Assembly: GCA_027307335.1 (NCBI GenBank)
Contig: DAHUXD010000041.1
Location: 1-58,196 of the forward strand
Origin: Acidobacteriota bacterium
Lineage (GTDB): Bacteria; Acidobacteriota; Thermoanaerobaculia; UBA5066; Gp7-AA6
DNA: 58,196 nt
Reading direction: 5' to 3'
Part shown: piece after piece, positions 36,776 to 46,688 of the stretch
Layout: the number at the start of each line of letters is the position of its first letter
How positions within the stretch are numbered: position 1 is the stretch's first letter
The notes under the pieces: generated by a model
What the model saw: the letters and a program-made list of their open reading frames with translations, nothing else
Databases searched by the model: none
Told to the model about the DNA's origin: nothing
Translations under genes and position numbers: made by a program

Positions 36776-39324
36776 CGGAGCCCACTCGCGACGAAGAGAT
36801 TCGTCAACCACCGCCGGTACTGGTACGCGTAGGCGGAGCCGTCGAGGGAGATGGCGGCGTTGCGCACGTACGACACGCCCGCCTTGTCGGACGGCTCGAA
36901 GCTCCGAAAGAGCGTTTTCTTTCCGGTCGCGAGATCGAGGCGGTAGACCTCCACGGGCATGCGGCCGTTCGCCGCGACGAAGAGAGTGCGATCGTCGACG
37001 AACTTGAACGACGTGTCCTCCGGTCCGACCCCCGGGATCGGGACCGGCGCGCCACCGCCGATCGGATAGAGCGCCCACGATCCGTCCATGCGGTACGCGA
37101 GCGCCCGCTTCGAATCCGGGCTGATGTCGGCGACGAAGGCGGCGCCATCGAATGCGATCGTCTGTTTCGAGCCGGTCGTCGTGTCGATCAGCAGGAAGCG
37201 AGGCGGTTGCCCCGGCTGATTCGCCGTGAACATGAGCCGGCGGCTGTCGGGAAACCAGGCCATGCCTCCCGCTTCCAGGCCTTCGGTCGGCAGCGTCACG
37301 GCCTCGCCGGCGCCGATGGGAAGGACCTTCGCGGCCGCCTTCGATCCGAAGACGATCGCCGCGACCTTCGACGAGTCCGGCGAGATCAGTCCGACCCCCG
37401 CGCCGAGGCGGATCGGCGGGGAGCCGTCCATCTTCCGGAGGGCGAGCACGTTGTCCGATCCCACGGCCTCGCTCTGCTCGGTCAGGAGCAGGAGCTTGCC
37501 GTCGTTCGACATGTCCATGATGGAGCTCAGGTCGAGCCAGGAGAGATCCCGTTCGGTCTTGTCGCCGGGCCCGAGTCCCAGGACGCCGTTGCGTTCGTCT
37601 TCGAGCGAGAGGAGCACCTTGCCCTCGCGGGAGACGTCGCCGAGGGCCAGGTTGCCGGGAGCGCGATAGATCGTTCGCAGGCCGCCCGAAGGGCGAACCC
37701 CATACAAGGCGCGCATCTCCGCGTCGGCGCCCGAGAACCAGACCTCGTCTCCCGTGACGGACCAGGCGAGACCCCGCAGGCTGTCGAAGTGCTTGCTGAG
37801 GGTCCTCTTCTTTCCCGCGAGGTCGACCAGGGCGACGAAACCCTGATCGTCGCCGCGAACCGGATGGTCGAAGAACGCCACGGAGCGGCCGTCCGGCGCG
37901 ACGCGCGGACAGCTGACGTGCCCGGTGGTCTCATACAGGACCTTGCCGATCGGGAACTCCAGCCGCGACTTGCGCTCCCGAGGCAGATTGCGGACGACGG
38001 CGAGCGAGCCGTCCTTCGCGAAGTCCGCCTGCTGGATGTCGACGGCGACCTCGCGCGGCGAGCCGCCGGTGAGCGGCACCCGGGCCAGCGTGCCCACGCA
38101 GGCGCCGGCAAACGACGCCCGGCAGTCGATGGCGATCGCGAGCTCGCCGGTGGGCGAGACGGCGAGCAGATTCGCGCTCGGAAGCTCGAGCGCGAGCGCA
38201 TCGACGCTCTCGGGCTGCTTCAGGTAGATGCGCAGCGGCCCGCCGTCCCAGGCGGCGGCGTAGAGAATCGCACGGCCGTCCGGCCCGAATCGCGCCCCGC
38301 GCACGAAGCCGCGACGGAAGGTCACGCGCTCGAAACGCGGCGGCTCGACCGGTCCCGCACGGCGGGCGAACACCCATGCGCCGGCGGCGAGGGCGGCGAA
38401 GGCGAGCGCGACCGCGATCCAGCGCGGGAACGCCGTTCGTCTCGTCTCCACCGACTGTGCTCCCGACGTGCGCACGGCGCCCGACGCCATCTCGAGCGCG
38501 AAGACGACGTCGTGCGTGTCCTGGAATCGCGCCGCCCGGTCCTTCTCGAGGCAGCGCCGCGCGACGAGCTCGAGCGAGGCGCCAACGCCCGATGCGGAGG
38601 CCAGCTCCGGCGGGTCCTCGTTCAGGATCGCCGTCATCGTCTCCGGCGCCGTGGGCTTCGCGAACGCGCGCCGGCCCGCGAGCATCTCGTAGAGGATCGC
38701 GCCGAACGAGAAGACGTCGGTGCGATGGTCGAGCGCCTGACCGCGCACCTGCTCCGGTGACATGTAGCCGACCGTGCCCATGACGGTGCCCGGCTCAGTC
38801 ATCGGGCGCTCCGTCGGCGCATTCGTGTCCTCGCCGCCCCTCGGCGCCAGGTCCTTGGCGAGGCCGAAGTCCAGGATCTTCACGTGCCCGGCCTTGGTCA
38901 CGAAGACGTTCTCGGGCTTCAGGTCGCGGTGCACGATCCCCTTCGCGTGCGCGGCCGCGAGGCCCTCGGCGACCTCGCGCGCGATCGAACCGGCCCGCCG
39001 CGGCGGCAAAGGCCCGCTCTCGAGCAGCTCGCCGAGCGTCTGGCCGTCGAGGAGCTCGGTGACCGCGTACGCGATGCCGGCGTCGCGGCCGAAGTCGAAG
39101 ATCGAGAGGATGTTCGGATGCGAGAGCGCCGCCACCGCCTTCGCCTCGCGCTCGAAGCGGCCGAGCGCGTCAGCGTCCTCAGAAAGCCGCGCTGGAAGGA
39201 CCTTGACCGCGACTTCGCGATTGAGCCGCGAGTCGCGCGCCCGATAGACCTCGCCCATCCCGCCCGCGCCGAGCGGCGCGAGGATCTCGTACGGGCCAAG
39301 CTTCGTGCCGGAAACGAGCGTCAC
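36772..39324 (-). CDS. Transmembrane Ser/Thr protein kinase with propeller, array copy 2
   Basis: An 850-residue kinase closely like copy 1 in its first 280 residues: same [20 protein letters not shown] start, Lys41, Asp134 in HRDLKPEN, DFG Asp152 and YMSPEQVRG. The transmembrane helix is WIAVALAFAALAAGAWVF. The propeller is more diverged, with fewer obvious SPDG blades (GPDGRAILYAAAWDGG, APDGRSVAFFDHP, SPDSSKVAAIVFG), so its ligand is probably different from that of copy 1. It starts at GTG 39322-39324, overlapping the stop of copy 3, and its stop overlaps the ATG of copy 1. The end YQYRRWLTNLFVASGLR is shared in pattern with copy 3. All catalytic residues are intact. Confidence 0.92.
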
Positions 39325-41906
39325 TTCGCGCCCGTCAGCACGAACAGGTGCGACGCCATGCGGCGCAGGCCGTACACGTAGCTCTTGCCGTCGTCGCTCA
39401 AGGCGATCGGGTCCACCTGCAGCGCCCCCGTCAGGTCGGCCGGTCCGAGTGTCACGTACGGCTCGCGCTTTCCGGTCGCGACGTCGAGCCGCTCGATCGT
39501 CGACGGAACGTCCGAGAGGGCGCTCTCGAGGAGAAGCCCCTTTCCGTCCGCCGTCCATCGCACGACCTGATCGCTCGGCTTCGCTCCGGGAACCGACTGG
39601 CCGGGGCCGGCCGGAACGGGATAGACCATCAGACCCGCCCCTCCCGGCTGGAACACCGCCACGCGGGTGCCGTCCGGGGAGGGGCGGCCTCCTGTGGTGC
39701 CTTCGGGCGTGAGGGGAACCGGCTTTCCGCCGGCGAGATCCTGAAGGTAGCAGCGCACGCCGTGGCCGGCCTCGTGTCCGCACGGAACGATGCGCTTGCC
39801 GTCGTCGAAGAAGGCCGCCGTGTCGTAGGCGATCAGGCCGCCGCGGTCGAGCGGTACGGCCGTTCCAGCTCCCGTCGGGTAGAGGACGAGCTGCTGATTC
39901 GGCTCCGTCGGCACGACCGCCAGAGCGAACCGGCCGTCCCGCGAGATGTCCTCGGCGGCGCCGTCGCCGAGGCGCACGACGGGCGAGCCGTCGGACGAGC
40001 GGATGCAGGTCGAGTAGTTCGCCCCGGCGCGCGCGCTCTCCTCCGTAAATAGAATGGTGCGGCCGTCCGGCGTCATGGCGATCGGGTAGCTCAATCCGAG
40101 CCAGTTGAGATTGCGCTCGCGCGTCTCTCCCGGACCGAGAGTCTGCATCTGCCGCCAGATGTCGTCCCGGCTGACGATCCATCGCCCGTCGCTCGCAACA
40201 TCGAGAATGGTCAGACCACCGGCGCTCTGGACGACGGAGCGGAGGCGGCCGCCGAGCGTGACGCCCTGGATCTCGAACCGGTCGTAGTCCGCCCCGGCCG
40301 AGAAGAGAAGCTCGCTCCCGTCGTTCGACCAGGCCAGACCCTCTTCGGCGGGGTTGCCGTTGACGAGCACGGTCTTCTTTCCGGCCAGGTCCACGACGGC
40401 GACCGAACCCCGGTCGTCGAACTTGATCGGATGCTCGAAGAAGGCGATGCGGTCGCCCTTCGGCGAGAAGCGGACGTTGCTGAAGTAGCCGCCGGTCTCG
40501 GCGAGGACTTTTCCGAGAGGGTACTCGAGGCGATCGACGCCGCTCGCCGCGGCGCGGATCACGACGAGATCCGAGCCATCCGGCGACCAGTCGGCCTCCC
40601 GCACGTTCTCGGCGATCTCGCGCGGCGCCCCTCCCTCGAGCGGCATGCGGGCGAGCGTTCCGGTGAACACGGCATGGCGCAGGAAGCGCGGCTTCGTCAG
40701 CACCGCCAGCTCGCCCTTCGACGAAATCGCGAGCAGCTCCATCTCGCCCTGGCCGGCGGGAGCCGCCGTCGGCGAGTCGGGACGCAGCGAGAAGATCTGC
40801 GGCGCGTTGCCGGCCGGCGCGGCGCTGAAGACGATCGTCTTTCCGTCCGGCGAGAAGCGCGCGTTGAAGACCGGCTCCTGTCGGAACGTCAACTGGGCGT
40901 ACTGAAGGCTCGAGGACGCCGGGTGCCCGCGACGACCCCAGGCCCATCCGGCCGCCAGGGCCAGGAGCACGATCGCCGCGGTCACGGCGGCTCGGCCGAA
41001 CGCGCGGGGCCGCGGCGCCCTGGAGATGCCGGCGCCGGAGCTCGAGCCCGACAGACCGGAGAGGGATTCGAGGTCGAAGGCGAGGTCGTGCGCCGAATGA
41101 AAACGCTGCTCGGGGTTCTTCTCGAGGCAGTGCCGCACGACGCGGTCGAGACCCGGAGAGACGCTCTGGTTCGTCGCCGAGAGATCCGGCGGATCCTCGC
41201 GCAGGATCGCGGCCATCGTCTCGCCGGCCGAGTCGCCGTGGAAGGCGCGGCGGCCCGCGATCATCTCGTAGAGGATCGCGCCGAAGGAGAAGATGTCCGA
41301 GCGCGCGTCGGCGGGCTTGCCCTTGACCTGCTCCGGCGACATGTAGCCGAGGGTCCCGAGCACGACGCCCGGCTCGGTGCCGGCCGTCGCGGTCGGAAGG
41401 TTCGTCCCCGGACTCTCGGACTCCTTCTGCAAGAGCTTCGCGAGCCCGAAGTCCAGGATCTTCACGCGGCCGTCCCTCGTGACGAAGAGGTTCTCGGGTT
41501 TCAGGTCGCGATGCACGATCCCCTTCTCGTGCGCGGCCGCGAGACCGTGCGCGATCTGGAGGGAGTAGTCGAGCGCCTTGCGCGGCGAGAGGCGGCCGGC
41601 CGCGAGCACGGCGCGGAGCGTCTCGCCCTCGAGCAGTTCCTGGACGACGTAGGGCGCGCCCTCGTGCGTCCCGAGGTCGTGCACGGCCGTGAGGTTGGGG
41701 TGGTTGAGCACGCCCGCGGCCTTCGCCTCCTGCTCGAAGCGGCGAAGGCGATCCGCGTCCTGCGAAAACGAGACGGGCAGCACCTTGATCGCGACGTCGC
41801 GCCCGAGGCGCGGGTCGCGGGCTCGGTACACCTCGCCCATTCCCCCGGCGCCGAGAGGAGCCAGGATCTCGTAGGGACCGAGTTTCGTGCCGGTCGCCAG
41901 ACTCAT
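39321..41906 (-). CDS. Transmembrane Ser/Thr protein kinase with propeller, array copy 3
   Basis: An 861-residue kinase, first of the coupled kinase-peptidase block. Lys41, Asp134 (HRDLKPEN) and the DFG Asp are present; the transmembrane segment is AAVTAAIVLLALAAGWAW. The propeller has clear blades (RFSPDGKTIVFSAAPAGN, DWSPDGSDLVVIR, RFSPKGDRIAFFEHP, PSPDGTRVAVFQPGG). It ends YVYGLRRMASHLFVLTGAK, a motif like that of copy 2. The start ATG 41904-41906 (MSLATGTKLG) is aligned with the other copies; an upstream in-frame extension to 41942 is not needed. It begins 16 nt after the vapC stop, which strongly suggests co-transcription with vapBC. Confidence 0.92.
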   Translation of the reverse strand: MSLATGTKLGPYEILAPLGAGGMGEVYRARDPRLGRDVAIKVLPVSFSQDADRLRRFEQEAKAAGVLNHPNLTAVHDLGTHEGAPYVVQELLEGETLRAVLAAGRLSPRKALDYSLQIAHGLAAAHEKGIVHRDLKPENLFVTRDGRVKILDFGLAKLLQKESESPGTNLPTATAGTEPGVVLGTLGYMSPEQVKGKPADARSDIFSFGAILYEMIAGRRAFHGDSAGETMAAILREDPPDLSATNQSVSPGLDRVVRHCLEKNPEQRFHSAHDLAFDLESLSGLSGSSSGAGISRAPRPRAFGRAAVTAAIVLLALAAGWAWGRRGHPASSSLQYAQLTFRQEPVFNARFSPDGKTIVFSAAPAGNAPQIFSLRPDSPTAAPAGQGEMELLAISSKGELAVLTKPRFLRHAVFTGTLARMPLEGGAPREIAENVREADWSPDGSDLVVIRAAASGVDRLEYPLGKVLAETGGYFSNVRFSPKGDRIAFFEHPIKFDDRGSVAVVDLAGKKTVLVNGNPAEEGLAWSNDGSELLFSAGADYDRFEIQGVTLGGRLRSVVQSAGGLTILDVASDGRWIVSRDDIWRQMQTLGPGETRERNLNWLGLSYPIAMTPDGRTILFTEESARAGANYSTCIRSSDGSPVVRLGDGAAEDISRDGRFALAVVPTEPNQQLVLYPTGAGTAVPLDRGGLIAYDTAAFFDDGKRIVPCGHEAGHGVRCYLQDLAGGKPVPLTPEGTTGGRPSPDGTRVAVFQPGGAGLMVYPVPAGPGQSVPGAKPSDQVVRWTADGKGLLLESALSDVPSTIERLDVATGKREPYVTLGPADLTGALQVDPIALSDDGKSYVYGLRRMASHLFVLTGAK

Positions 41907-41922
41907 CGGCCTCGGCTCGCTT

Positions 41923-42363
41923 TCATGCCTGCCCCGGCGCACGCACCACCGGCTCGTCGTCGAGGAAGCGTTCGAAGGCTCCGGTATCCCACGTCACGAG
42001 CGCTCCCACGCGCGCCTTCTGCGCGCACGATGCGATGAGCGCATCGTACACGGCCCCGCCACCGATGCCCGCGTCGCGGCAGCGCTTCAGGGTGGAGCGG
42101 TATTCCGACGGCCCGAGCGCCACGAGCCGGCTCTGCCCCCAGTTGGCCTCGAGGACGGCCAGAGCGTCCTGCGGGCGGAGACGATGCGGCTCCGGGAGCC
42201 GCGTCAGCACCGAGTAGGCCTCGGCCAGGCCGTGGGCCGCGAGGACGGGAGTCTCGCCCGCCGCCTCGCGCCGCTCGATCTCCTTTCGCGTGACCTCGTG
42301 ATGACGGTGCCATTCACAGACGGCGGCGACGAGGCAGCTCGTGTCGAGCAGATAAGAGGTCAT
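41923..42363 (-). CDS. vapC: VapC-type PIN-domain ribonuclease toxin
   Basis: A 146-residue PIN-domain protein. The acidic metal site is complete: Asp7 in SYLLDTS, Glu48 in LAEAYSV, Asp107 in VYDALIA and Asp126 in VTWDTGAF. Such toxins cut RNA (for example tRNA or rRNA) when freed from the antitoxin. ATG 42361-42363 overlaps the vapB stop (ATGA), the standard layout. Unusually, three kinase genes and a peptidase gene follow at 16 nt on the same strand, so the vapBC promoter may also read into them. Confidence 0.9.
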   Translation of the reverse strand: MTSYLLDTSCLVAAVCEWHRHHEVTRKEIERREAAGETPVLAAHGLAEAYSVLTRLPEPHRLRPQDALAVLEANWGQSRLVALGPSEYRSTLKRCRDAGIGGGAVYDALIASCAQKARVGALVTWDTGAFERFLDDEPVVRAPGQA

Positions 42364-42623
42364 TCGCTTCCGCCGCCGCGCCGGCGGAGCCGATCCACCG
42401 TCTCCCGCACGATGTCCTCCGTCAGCGCGGGGACCGACCGACGGGGCACGGCGACGGTCAGCCGGCCGCGCTTGACCAGCCTCACCTCGAGCGGAGCCGG
42501 CTCGATCTCGATGCGACCGTCCGACACGCGGATCTCGAGCTCCGCTCCCGCAACGATCCCGGCGGCGTCGCGGATCGGCTTCGGCACGACGAGGCGTCCG
42601 GCCCGGTCGATGGTAGTTTTCAT
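42360..42623 (-). CDS. vapB: VapB-type antitoxin with AbrB/SpoVT DNA-binding fold
   Basis: An 87-residue antitoxin. Its N-terminal MKTTIDRAGRLVVPKPIRD and AGAELEIRVSDGRIEI form the swapped-hairpin AbrB domain that binds DNA; the acidic/basic C-terminal tail should embrace VapC. I start at ATG 42621-42623, which begins exactly at the conserved fold and is 7 nt from a TATGAT box, giving a leaderless message; ATG 42633-42635 would add four residues and overlap that box. The operator-like palindrome immediately upstream fits autoregulation by VapB-VapC. Confidence 0.88.
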   Translation of the reverse strand: MKTTIDRAGRLVVPKPIRDAAGIVAGAELEIRVSDGRIEIEPAPLEVRLVKRGRLTVAVPRRSVPALTEDIVRETVDRLRRRGGGSE

Positions 42624-42630
42624 GCCATAA

Positions 42631-42652
42631 ATCATACCATTCCAAATGGTAT
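42631..42652 (-). promoter_or_regulatory. vapBC promoter -10 box and overlapping operator palindrome
   Basis: ATACCATT (42634-42641) and AATGGTAT (42645-42652) form a perfect 8-nt inverted repeat with a CCA spacer. The -10-like TATGAT on the minus strand occupies 42631-42636, so a protein on the palindrome would block it. No good -35 box is seen. The palindrome and -10 are direct observations; binding by VapB-VapC is inferred from known AbrB-type antitoxins. Confidence 0.7.
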
Positions 42653-42684
42653 GAGAATGCCCGCGGCAAGACGGGCGAGGCCGC

Positions 42685-45366
42685 TTATCGCAGCGACGGA
42701 GGCTTTAGCAGGGTCGGCCAGTCCAGGACGACGTCGATGCGATCGGCCGCGCCGGCGTATCCGAGACGGATCATCAGAAAGCGGCGGCCGTCCGCCGACA
42801 CGTCGTAGTCGCGGGCCTGACGAGACCCCCGCGCCGTCTCGTTCTGGAAGAGCGCGTGAGGCTGGCCCGCCCGGAACGTCGGGCCGGCGGCGATGTCGAC
42901 GGCCAGCATCTTCGGCCCTTCGCGGTAGAAGAGCTCGCCACCGGCCGGCGACCAGGCGGGCTCGTCGCCGCCGTTGGCGGAGACCTGAAACTTCGCGTCG
43001 AGCGAGGGGTAAGGGCGCACGTAGACCTCGGTGCGCCCCGATTCGTCCGAAACGTACGCGAGCCAGCGGCCGTCGGGCGACACCGACGTCAACGACTCGG
43101 TGGCGGGGGTCGCGAGAAGAGGCTTCGCGGTTCGGTCGCCGTCTCGCGGGATCGCCACGATGTCGTAGCCCGAGAGGCCGCTCGACTGGCTCGGCCAGGG
43201 CAGATCGTGGGCGAGCAGCGTCCGTCCGTCCGGGGTCCACCCCTGCGGCTGACGCACGCGGCCCGCCGCGGCGGCAAACAACTCGAGCGTCCCGGTGCCG
43301 TCAGCGCTCTGCCAGGCAAGGGGGTATTCATTCGGGCCCGTCGAATGGATGAAGACCAGGCGCCGGCCGTCGGGCGTCCAGACCGGCCACCAGTTCTCAC
43401 CCTCAAGCGTCACCCGGGACGACGTGCCCCGCTCGATGTCGTAGACCCAGATCTGCGGCAGCGCACCCAGGCTCTCCTCCCGAAACTGGTAGGCGATGCG
43501 GCGGCCGTCCGGCGACAGCCGCGCCCCCCTGGCCGTCCCGACCTCCTTGATCGGCGACTCCTTGCCGTCACGATCGACCCAGAGGAGCTCTCCCCTGCCG
43601 GCGGAGAAGGAAGGACCGGCCACGAAGGCGAGCGTCCCCGATGCCGAGGCTGCGAATTGCCCGAGCGCCCGCTCCTGGGGCGCGCCGTAGGCGACGCCGT
43701 CGAGCAGGTGTGCGGCGGCGCCCGTCAGCTCGATGCGGCGGGGGTCGAACGGGGCCGCCATGAGGGTTCCGTTGACGACATAGAGAAGACGGCCCGGCGG
43801 CACGAAGTGCGCGTTGCTCCCACCCTTGACGAGCGTCACCTTCTTGCCCGTGTCCAGCGACTGGGCGACGATGCCGATCGGGCCGCTCGAGGGGTCGAGG
43901 ACGGAGTAGACCAACGCCCGGCATCCCGGAAGCAGCTCGGGGAAATAGTGTCGAGTTTCGCCGTCCGGTGCCGTGAGCTCCTTCGGCTCACCCCCCGCGG
44001 CCGGCACCGTCCAGATCCTTCGCTTCGACGAAAAGGCGATCGTGCCGTCCGTGCACCAGCTCCCGCCGTGAATGTGCGTCTCACCTTTGCAGATCAGCTC
44101 CGGGGGTCCCCCGGAAAGAGAAACCCGCTTGAGCGATGTCTCCTCGCTCCAGAAGCCGAGCGCCCCGCCGTCCGGTGAGAAGAACGGACCTTCCGCTCCC
44201 TCGGTTCCGGGAAGGACCCTCGCTTCCGCGGCTTCGAGCTCGCGCAGGTAGAGCTGCGTCTTCCCCCCGTTGGCCGCGACGAAGGCCACTCGACGGCCGT
44301 CCGGCGAAAGGGCGATCACCGGCGAAACGGGATGGATGCCGAGCGCGAGCGGAAGCGTCGGAAACGAAAGCCGGACCGGACGCGCCGGCTCGGGGCCGGC
44401 CCGCCGCATCCCCAACCAGCCCGCCGCCACGACCGCAATGGCCGCGACGAGCCATGGCACTCCACGCGCGAGCGGCAACCGGCGCGGCCCCGCGGTCGAC
44501 GGCGCCACGCCCGACGCCGAGCCATCGCTCCTGAGGAACCGCAGCTCCGCGGCGACGTCGCGCGCCGACTGCCAGCGCTCCTCCGCATCCTTCGCGATGC
44601 ACCGCCGCACCAGGCGTTCGACCGAAGGCGGCGATCCCGTCATCGGCCTCGGCTCCGTCTTCAGGATCGACGACGCCACGCTCACGGGCGTGTCGCCCTC
44701 GAACGCATGTCGCCCGGTCGCCATCTCGTACAGAGTGGCGCCCAGCGCGAAGATGTCCGACCGTGCGTCGGCTTCCCTGCCCTCGAGCTGCTCGGGGGCC
44801 ATGTATTGCAACGTTCCCAGGACCGAACCCTCCCGCGTCAGCGGGCCGGACCCCGTGATCTCCTTCGAGGCTTGCGCCGAAGGCGCAACGGAGATCGGCT
44901 TGGCCAGCCCGAAGTCGAGCAGCTTGACGCCGGTCCTGGTGATCATCACGTTGCCCGGCTTCAGGTCGCGGTGCACGACTCCGGCCGCGTGCGCAGTGCC
45001 GAGCGCATCGGCGATCTCGGAACCATAGCGGCAGACCTGATCGAGCGGGAGCGGTCCGCGGGCCAGACGCGCCGAGAGCGACTCGCCCTCGAGCAGCTCC
45101 ATCACGAGGTAGTCCGTCTCGCCCTCCCGACCCACGTCGTGCAGCGCGCAGATGTGCGGATGGGAGAGCTGCGAGATCGTTTTCGCCTCGCGCTCGAACC
45201 GGCGCCGGTGCTCGACGTCGGCGGAAACGTGTTGGGGAAGGACCTTGACGGCGACGGTCCTGTCCAGCCGCGTGTCCTTCGCCTTGTACACTTCCCCCAT
45301 TCCTCCCGCGCCGAGCGGCGACAGGATCTCGTAGGGACCCAGGCGGGACCCGGCTGTCAGTGACAA
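42685..45366 (-). CDS. Transmembrane Ser/Thr protein kinase with propeller, array copy 4
   Basis: An 893-residue kinase of a second sequence subgroup, recognised by [26 protein letters not shown] and [11 protein letters not shown]. Lys41, Asp134 and DFG Asp151 are present. The transmembrane helix is VPWLVAAIAVVAAGWLGM. The propeller has SPDGRRVAFVAANGG, FFSPDGGALGFWS, SPDGRRIAYQF, VWTPDGRRLVFIHS and SPDGRWLAYVSDESG blades. It ends VDVSADGRR-like then IDVVLDWPTLL, a tail shared with copies 5 to 8. The start is TTG 45364-45366, the only initiation codon aligned with the family N-terminus. It is divergent from ispG with 74 nt between starts, and 49 nt precede vapB downstream. Confidence 0.92.
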   Translation of the reverse strand: MSLTAGSRLGPYEILSPLGAGGMGEVYKAKDTRLDRTVAVKVLPQHVSADVEHRRRFEREAKTISQLSHPHICALHDVGREGETDYLVMELLEGESLSARLARGPLPLDQVCRYGSEIADALGTAHAAGVVHRDLKPGNVMITRTGVKLLDFGLAKPISVAPSAQASKEITGSGPLTREGSVLGTLQYMAPEQLEGREADARSDIFALGATLYEMATGRHAFEGDTPVSVASSILKTEPRPMTGSPPSVERLVRRCIAKDAEERWQSARDVAAELRFLRSDGSASGVAPSTAGPRRLPLARGVPWLVAAIAVVAAGWLGMRRAGPEPARPVRLSFPTLPLALGIHPVSPVIALSPDGRRVAFVAANGGKTQLYLRELEAAEARVLPGTEGAEGPFFSPDGGALGFWSEETSLKRVSLSGGPPELICKGETHIHGGSWCTDGTIAFSSKRRIWTVPAAGGEPKELTAPDGETRHYFPELLPGCRALVYSVLDPSSGPIGIVAQSLDTGKKVTLVKGGSNAHFVPPGRLLYVVNGTLMAAPFDPRRIELTGAAAHLLDGVAYGAPQERALGQFAASASGTLAFVAGPSFSAGRGELLWVDRDGKESPIKEVGTARGARLSPDGRRIAYQFREESLGALPQIWVYDIERGTSSRVTLEGENWWPVWTPDGRRLVFIHSTGPNEYPLAWQSADGTGTLELFAAAAGRVRQPQGWTPDGRTLLAHDLPWPSQSSGLSGYDIVAIPRDGDRTAKPLLATPATESLTSVSPDGRWLAYVSDESGRTEVYVRPYPSLDAKFQVSANGGDEPAWSPAGGELFYREGPKMLAVDIAAGPTFRAGQPHALFQNETARGSRQARDYDVSADGRRFLMIRLGYAGAADRIDVVLDWPTLLKPPSLR

Positions 45367-45402
45367 CCTGCGACGACGCTAGATCGCGAATTCCAGGCGC
45401 TG

Positions 45403-45425
45403 CCAGATGCGGTTGCATCATCTGG
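45403..45425. promoter_or_regulatory. Inverted repeat between kinase copy 4 and ispG
   Basis: CCAGATG (45403-45409) and CATCTGG (45419-45425) are a perfect 7-nt inverted repeat with a 9-nt spacer, in the 74-nt gap between two divergent starts. Its centre is about 27 nt before the ispG ATG. It could be an operator shared by both genes; I cannot name a binding protein. Confidence 0.4.
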
Positions 45426-45440
45426 TAGATTGGAAGATCC

Positions 45441-46688
45441 ATGACTCAGAGAAAGCGCCACGCGACCGTGGGGGTCCGCGTCGGCAACGTTCAGGTCGGC
45501 GGCGGGGCGCCGGTCGTCGTCCAGTCCATGGCGAACACCGACACGGTGGACGTCGCGTCGACCGCCCGGCAATGCATCGAGCTCGCGCGCGCGGGCTCGG
45601 AGATGGTCCGCATCACGGTCAACATTCCCGAGGCCGCGGCCGCCGTGCCCGAGATCAAGCGGCGGATGCTCGAAGCCGGCGTCGAAGCGCCGTTGATCGG
45701 CGACTTTCACTACAACGGTCACGTCCTCCTGGCGAAGTTCCCCGACTGCGCGAAGGCGCTCGACAAGTACCGCATCAATCCCGGCAACGTCGGCAAGGGC
45801 GCGCGAAGAGACGAGCAGTTCGCGACGATCTGCAAGATCGCGGTCGAGAACGCCAAGCCCGTGCGCATCGGCGTCAACGGCGGCTCCCTCAACCAGGAGC
45901 TCGTCATGGACAAGATGCAGGAGAACACGGACAAGGCTCTCGGCCACACCTCGGAAGAGATCATCAACGAGTGCATGGTGCTGTCGGCGCTCCAGTCGAC
46001 CGAGCTCGCGCTCCAGTCGGGCCTGCGCAAGGACCAGATCATCATCTCGTGCAAGGTCTCGAGGCCGCTCGACCTGATCGCCGTCTACCGGGACCTCGCG
46101 CAGCGCACCGATCAGCCGCTCCACCTCGGGCTGACCGAGGCCGGCATGGGCATGAAGGGCCTCGTGTGGTCGTCGTCGGCCATGGGCGTGCTGCTGAACG
46201 AGGGGATCGGCGACACCATCCGCATCTCGCTCACGCCGCGGCCCGGCGGCGACCGGCGCGAGGAGGTCTACGCCGCCTGCGAGCTCCTCCAGTCGCTCGG
46301 CATCCGCTCCTTCGCGCCGAGCGTCACCGCGTGCCCCGGCTGCGGCCGCACGACCTCGACCACGTTCCAGGAGCTCGCGGAGCGCATCCAGGGCTACGTC
46401 CGCGACCAGATGCCCGCCTGGAAGCAGGAGTACGAGGGCGTCGAGAACATGACGCTCGCCGTCATGGGCTGCGTCGTCAACGGACCCGGCGAGTCGAAGG
46501 CCGCCTCGATCGGGATCTCGCTGCCCGGCACGGGCGAGGAGCCGCACTGCCCCGTCTACATCGACGGGCAGCACTTCACGACGCTCAAGGGCACCTACGA
46601 GGAGCTCTCGACCGCCTTCCGCGCGCTCGTCGACGACTACGTCGCGACGAAGTACGCGAAGCGCGCGCCGAAACCGGTCACGGCGTAG
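45441..46688 (+). CDS. ispG: 4-hydroxy-3-methylbut-2-enyl diphosphate synthase IspG (GcpE)
   Basis: Penultimate enzyme of the MEP isoprenoid pathway: a 4Fe-4S enzyme reducing MEcPP to HMBPP in the cytosol. The 415-residue protein has the N-terminal TIM barrel ([38 protein letters not shown]) and the C-terminal Fe-S domain with Cys298 and Cys301 (ACPGCGR) and Cys344 ([11 protein letters not shown]), plus the catalytic Glu351. Length fits the short bacterial form without the middle insert. It is the only plus-strand gene in the kinase array: divergent from copy 4 and ending 11 nt inside the end of copy 5. No other MEP gene is in the window. Confidence 0.98.
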   Translation: MTQRKRHATVGVRVGNVQVGGGAPVVVQSMANTDTVDVASTARQCIELARAGSEMVRITVNIPEAAAAVPEIKRRMLEAGVEAPLIGDFHYNGHVLLAKFPDCAKALDKYRINPGNVGKGARRDEQFATICKIAVENAKPVRIGVNGGSLNQELVMDKMQENTDKALGHTSEEIINECMVLSALQSTELALQSGLRKDQIIISCKVSRPLDLIAVYRDLAQRTDQPLHLGLTEAGMGMKGLVWSSSAMGVLLNEGIGDTIRISLTPRPGGDRREEVYAACELLQSLGIRSFAPSVTACPGCGRTTSTTFQELAERIQGYVRDQMPAWKQEYEGVENMTLAVMGCVVNGPGESKAASIGISLPGTGEEPHCPVYIDGQHFTTLKGTYEELSTAFRALVDDYVATKYAKRAPKPVTA

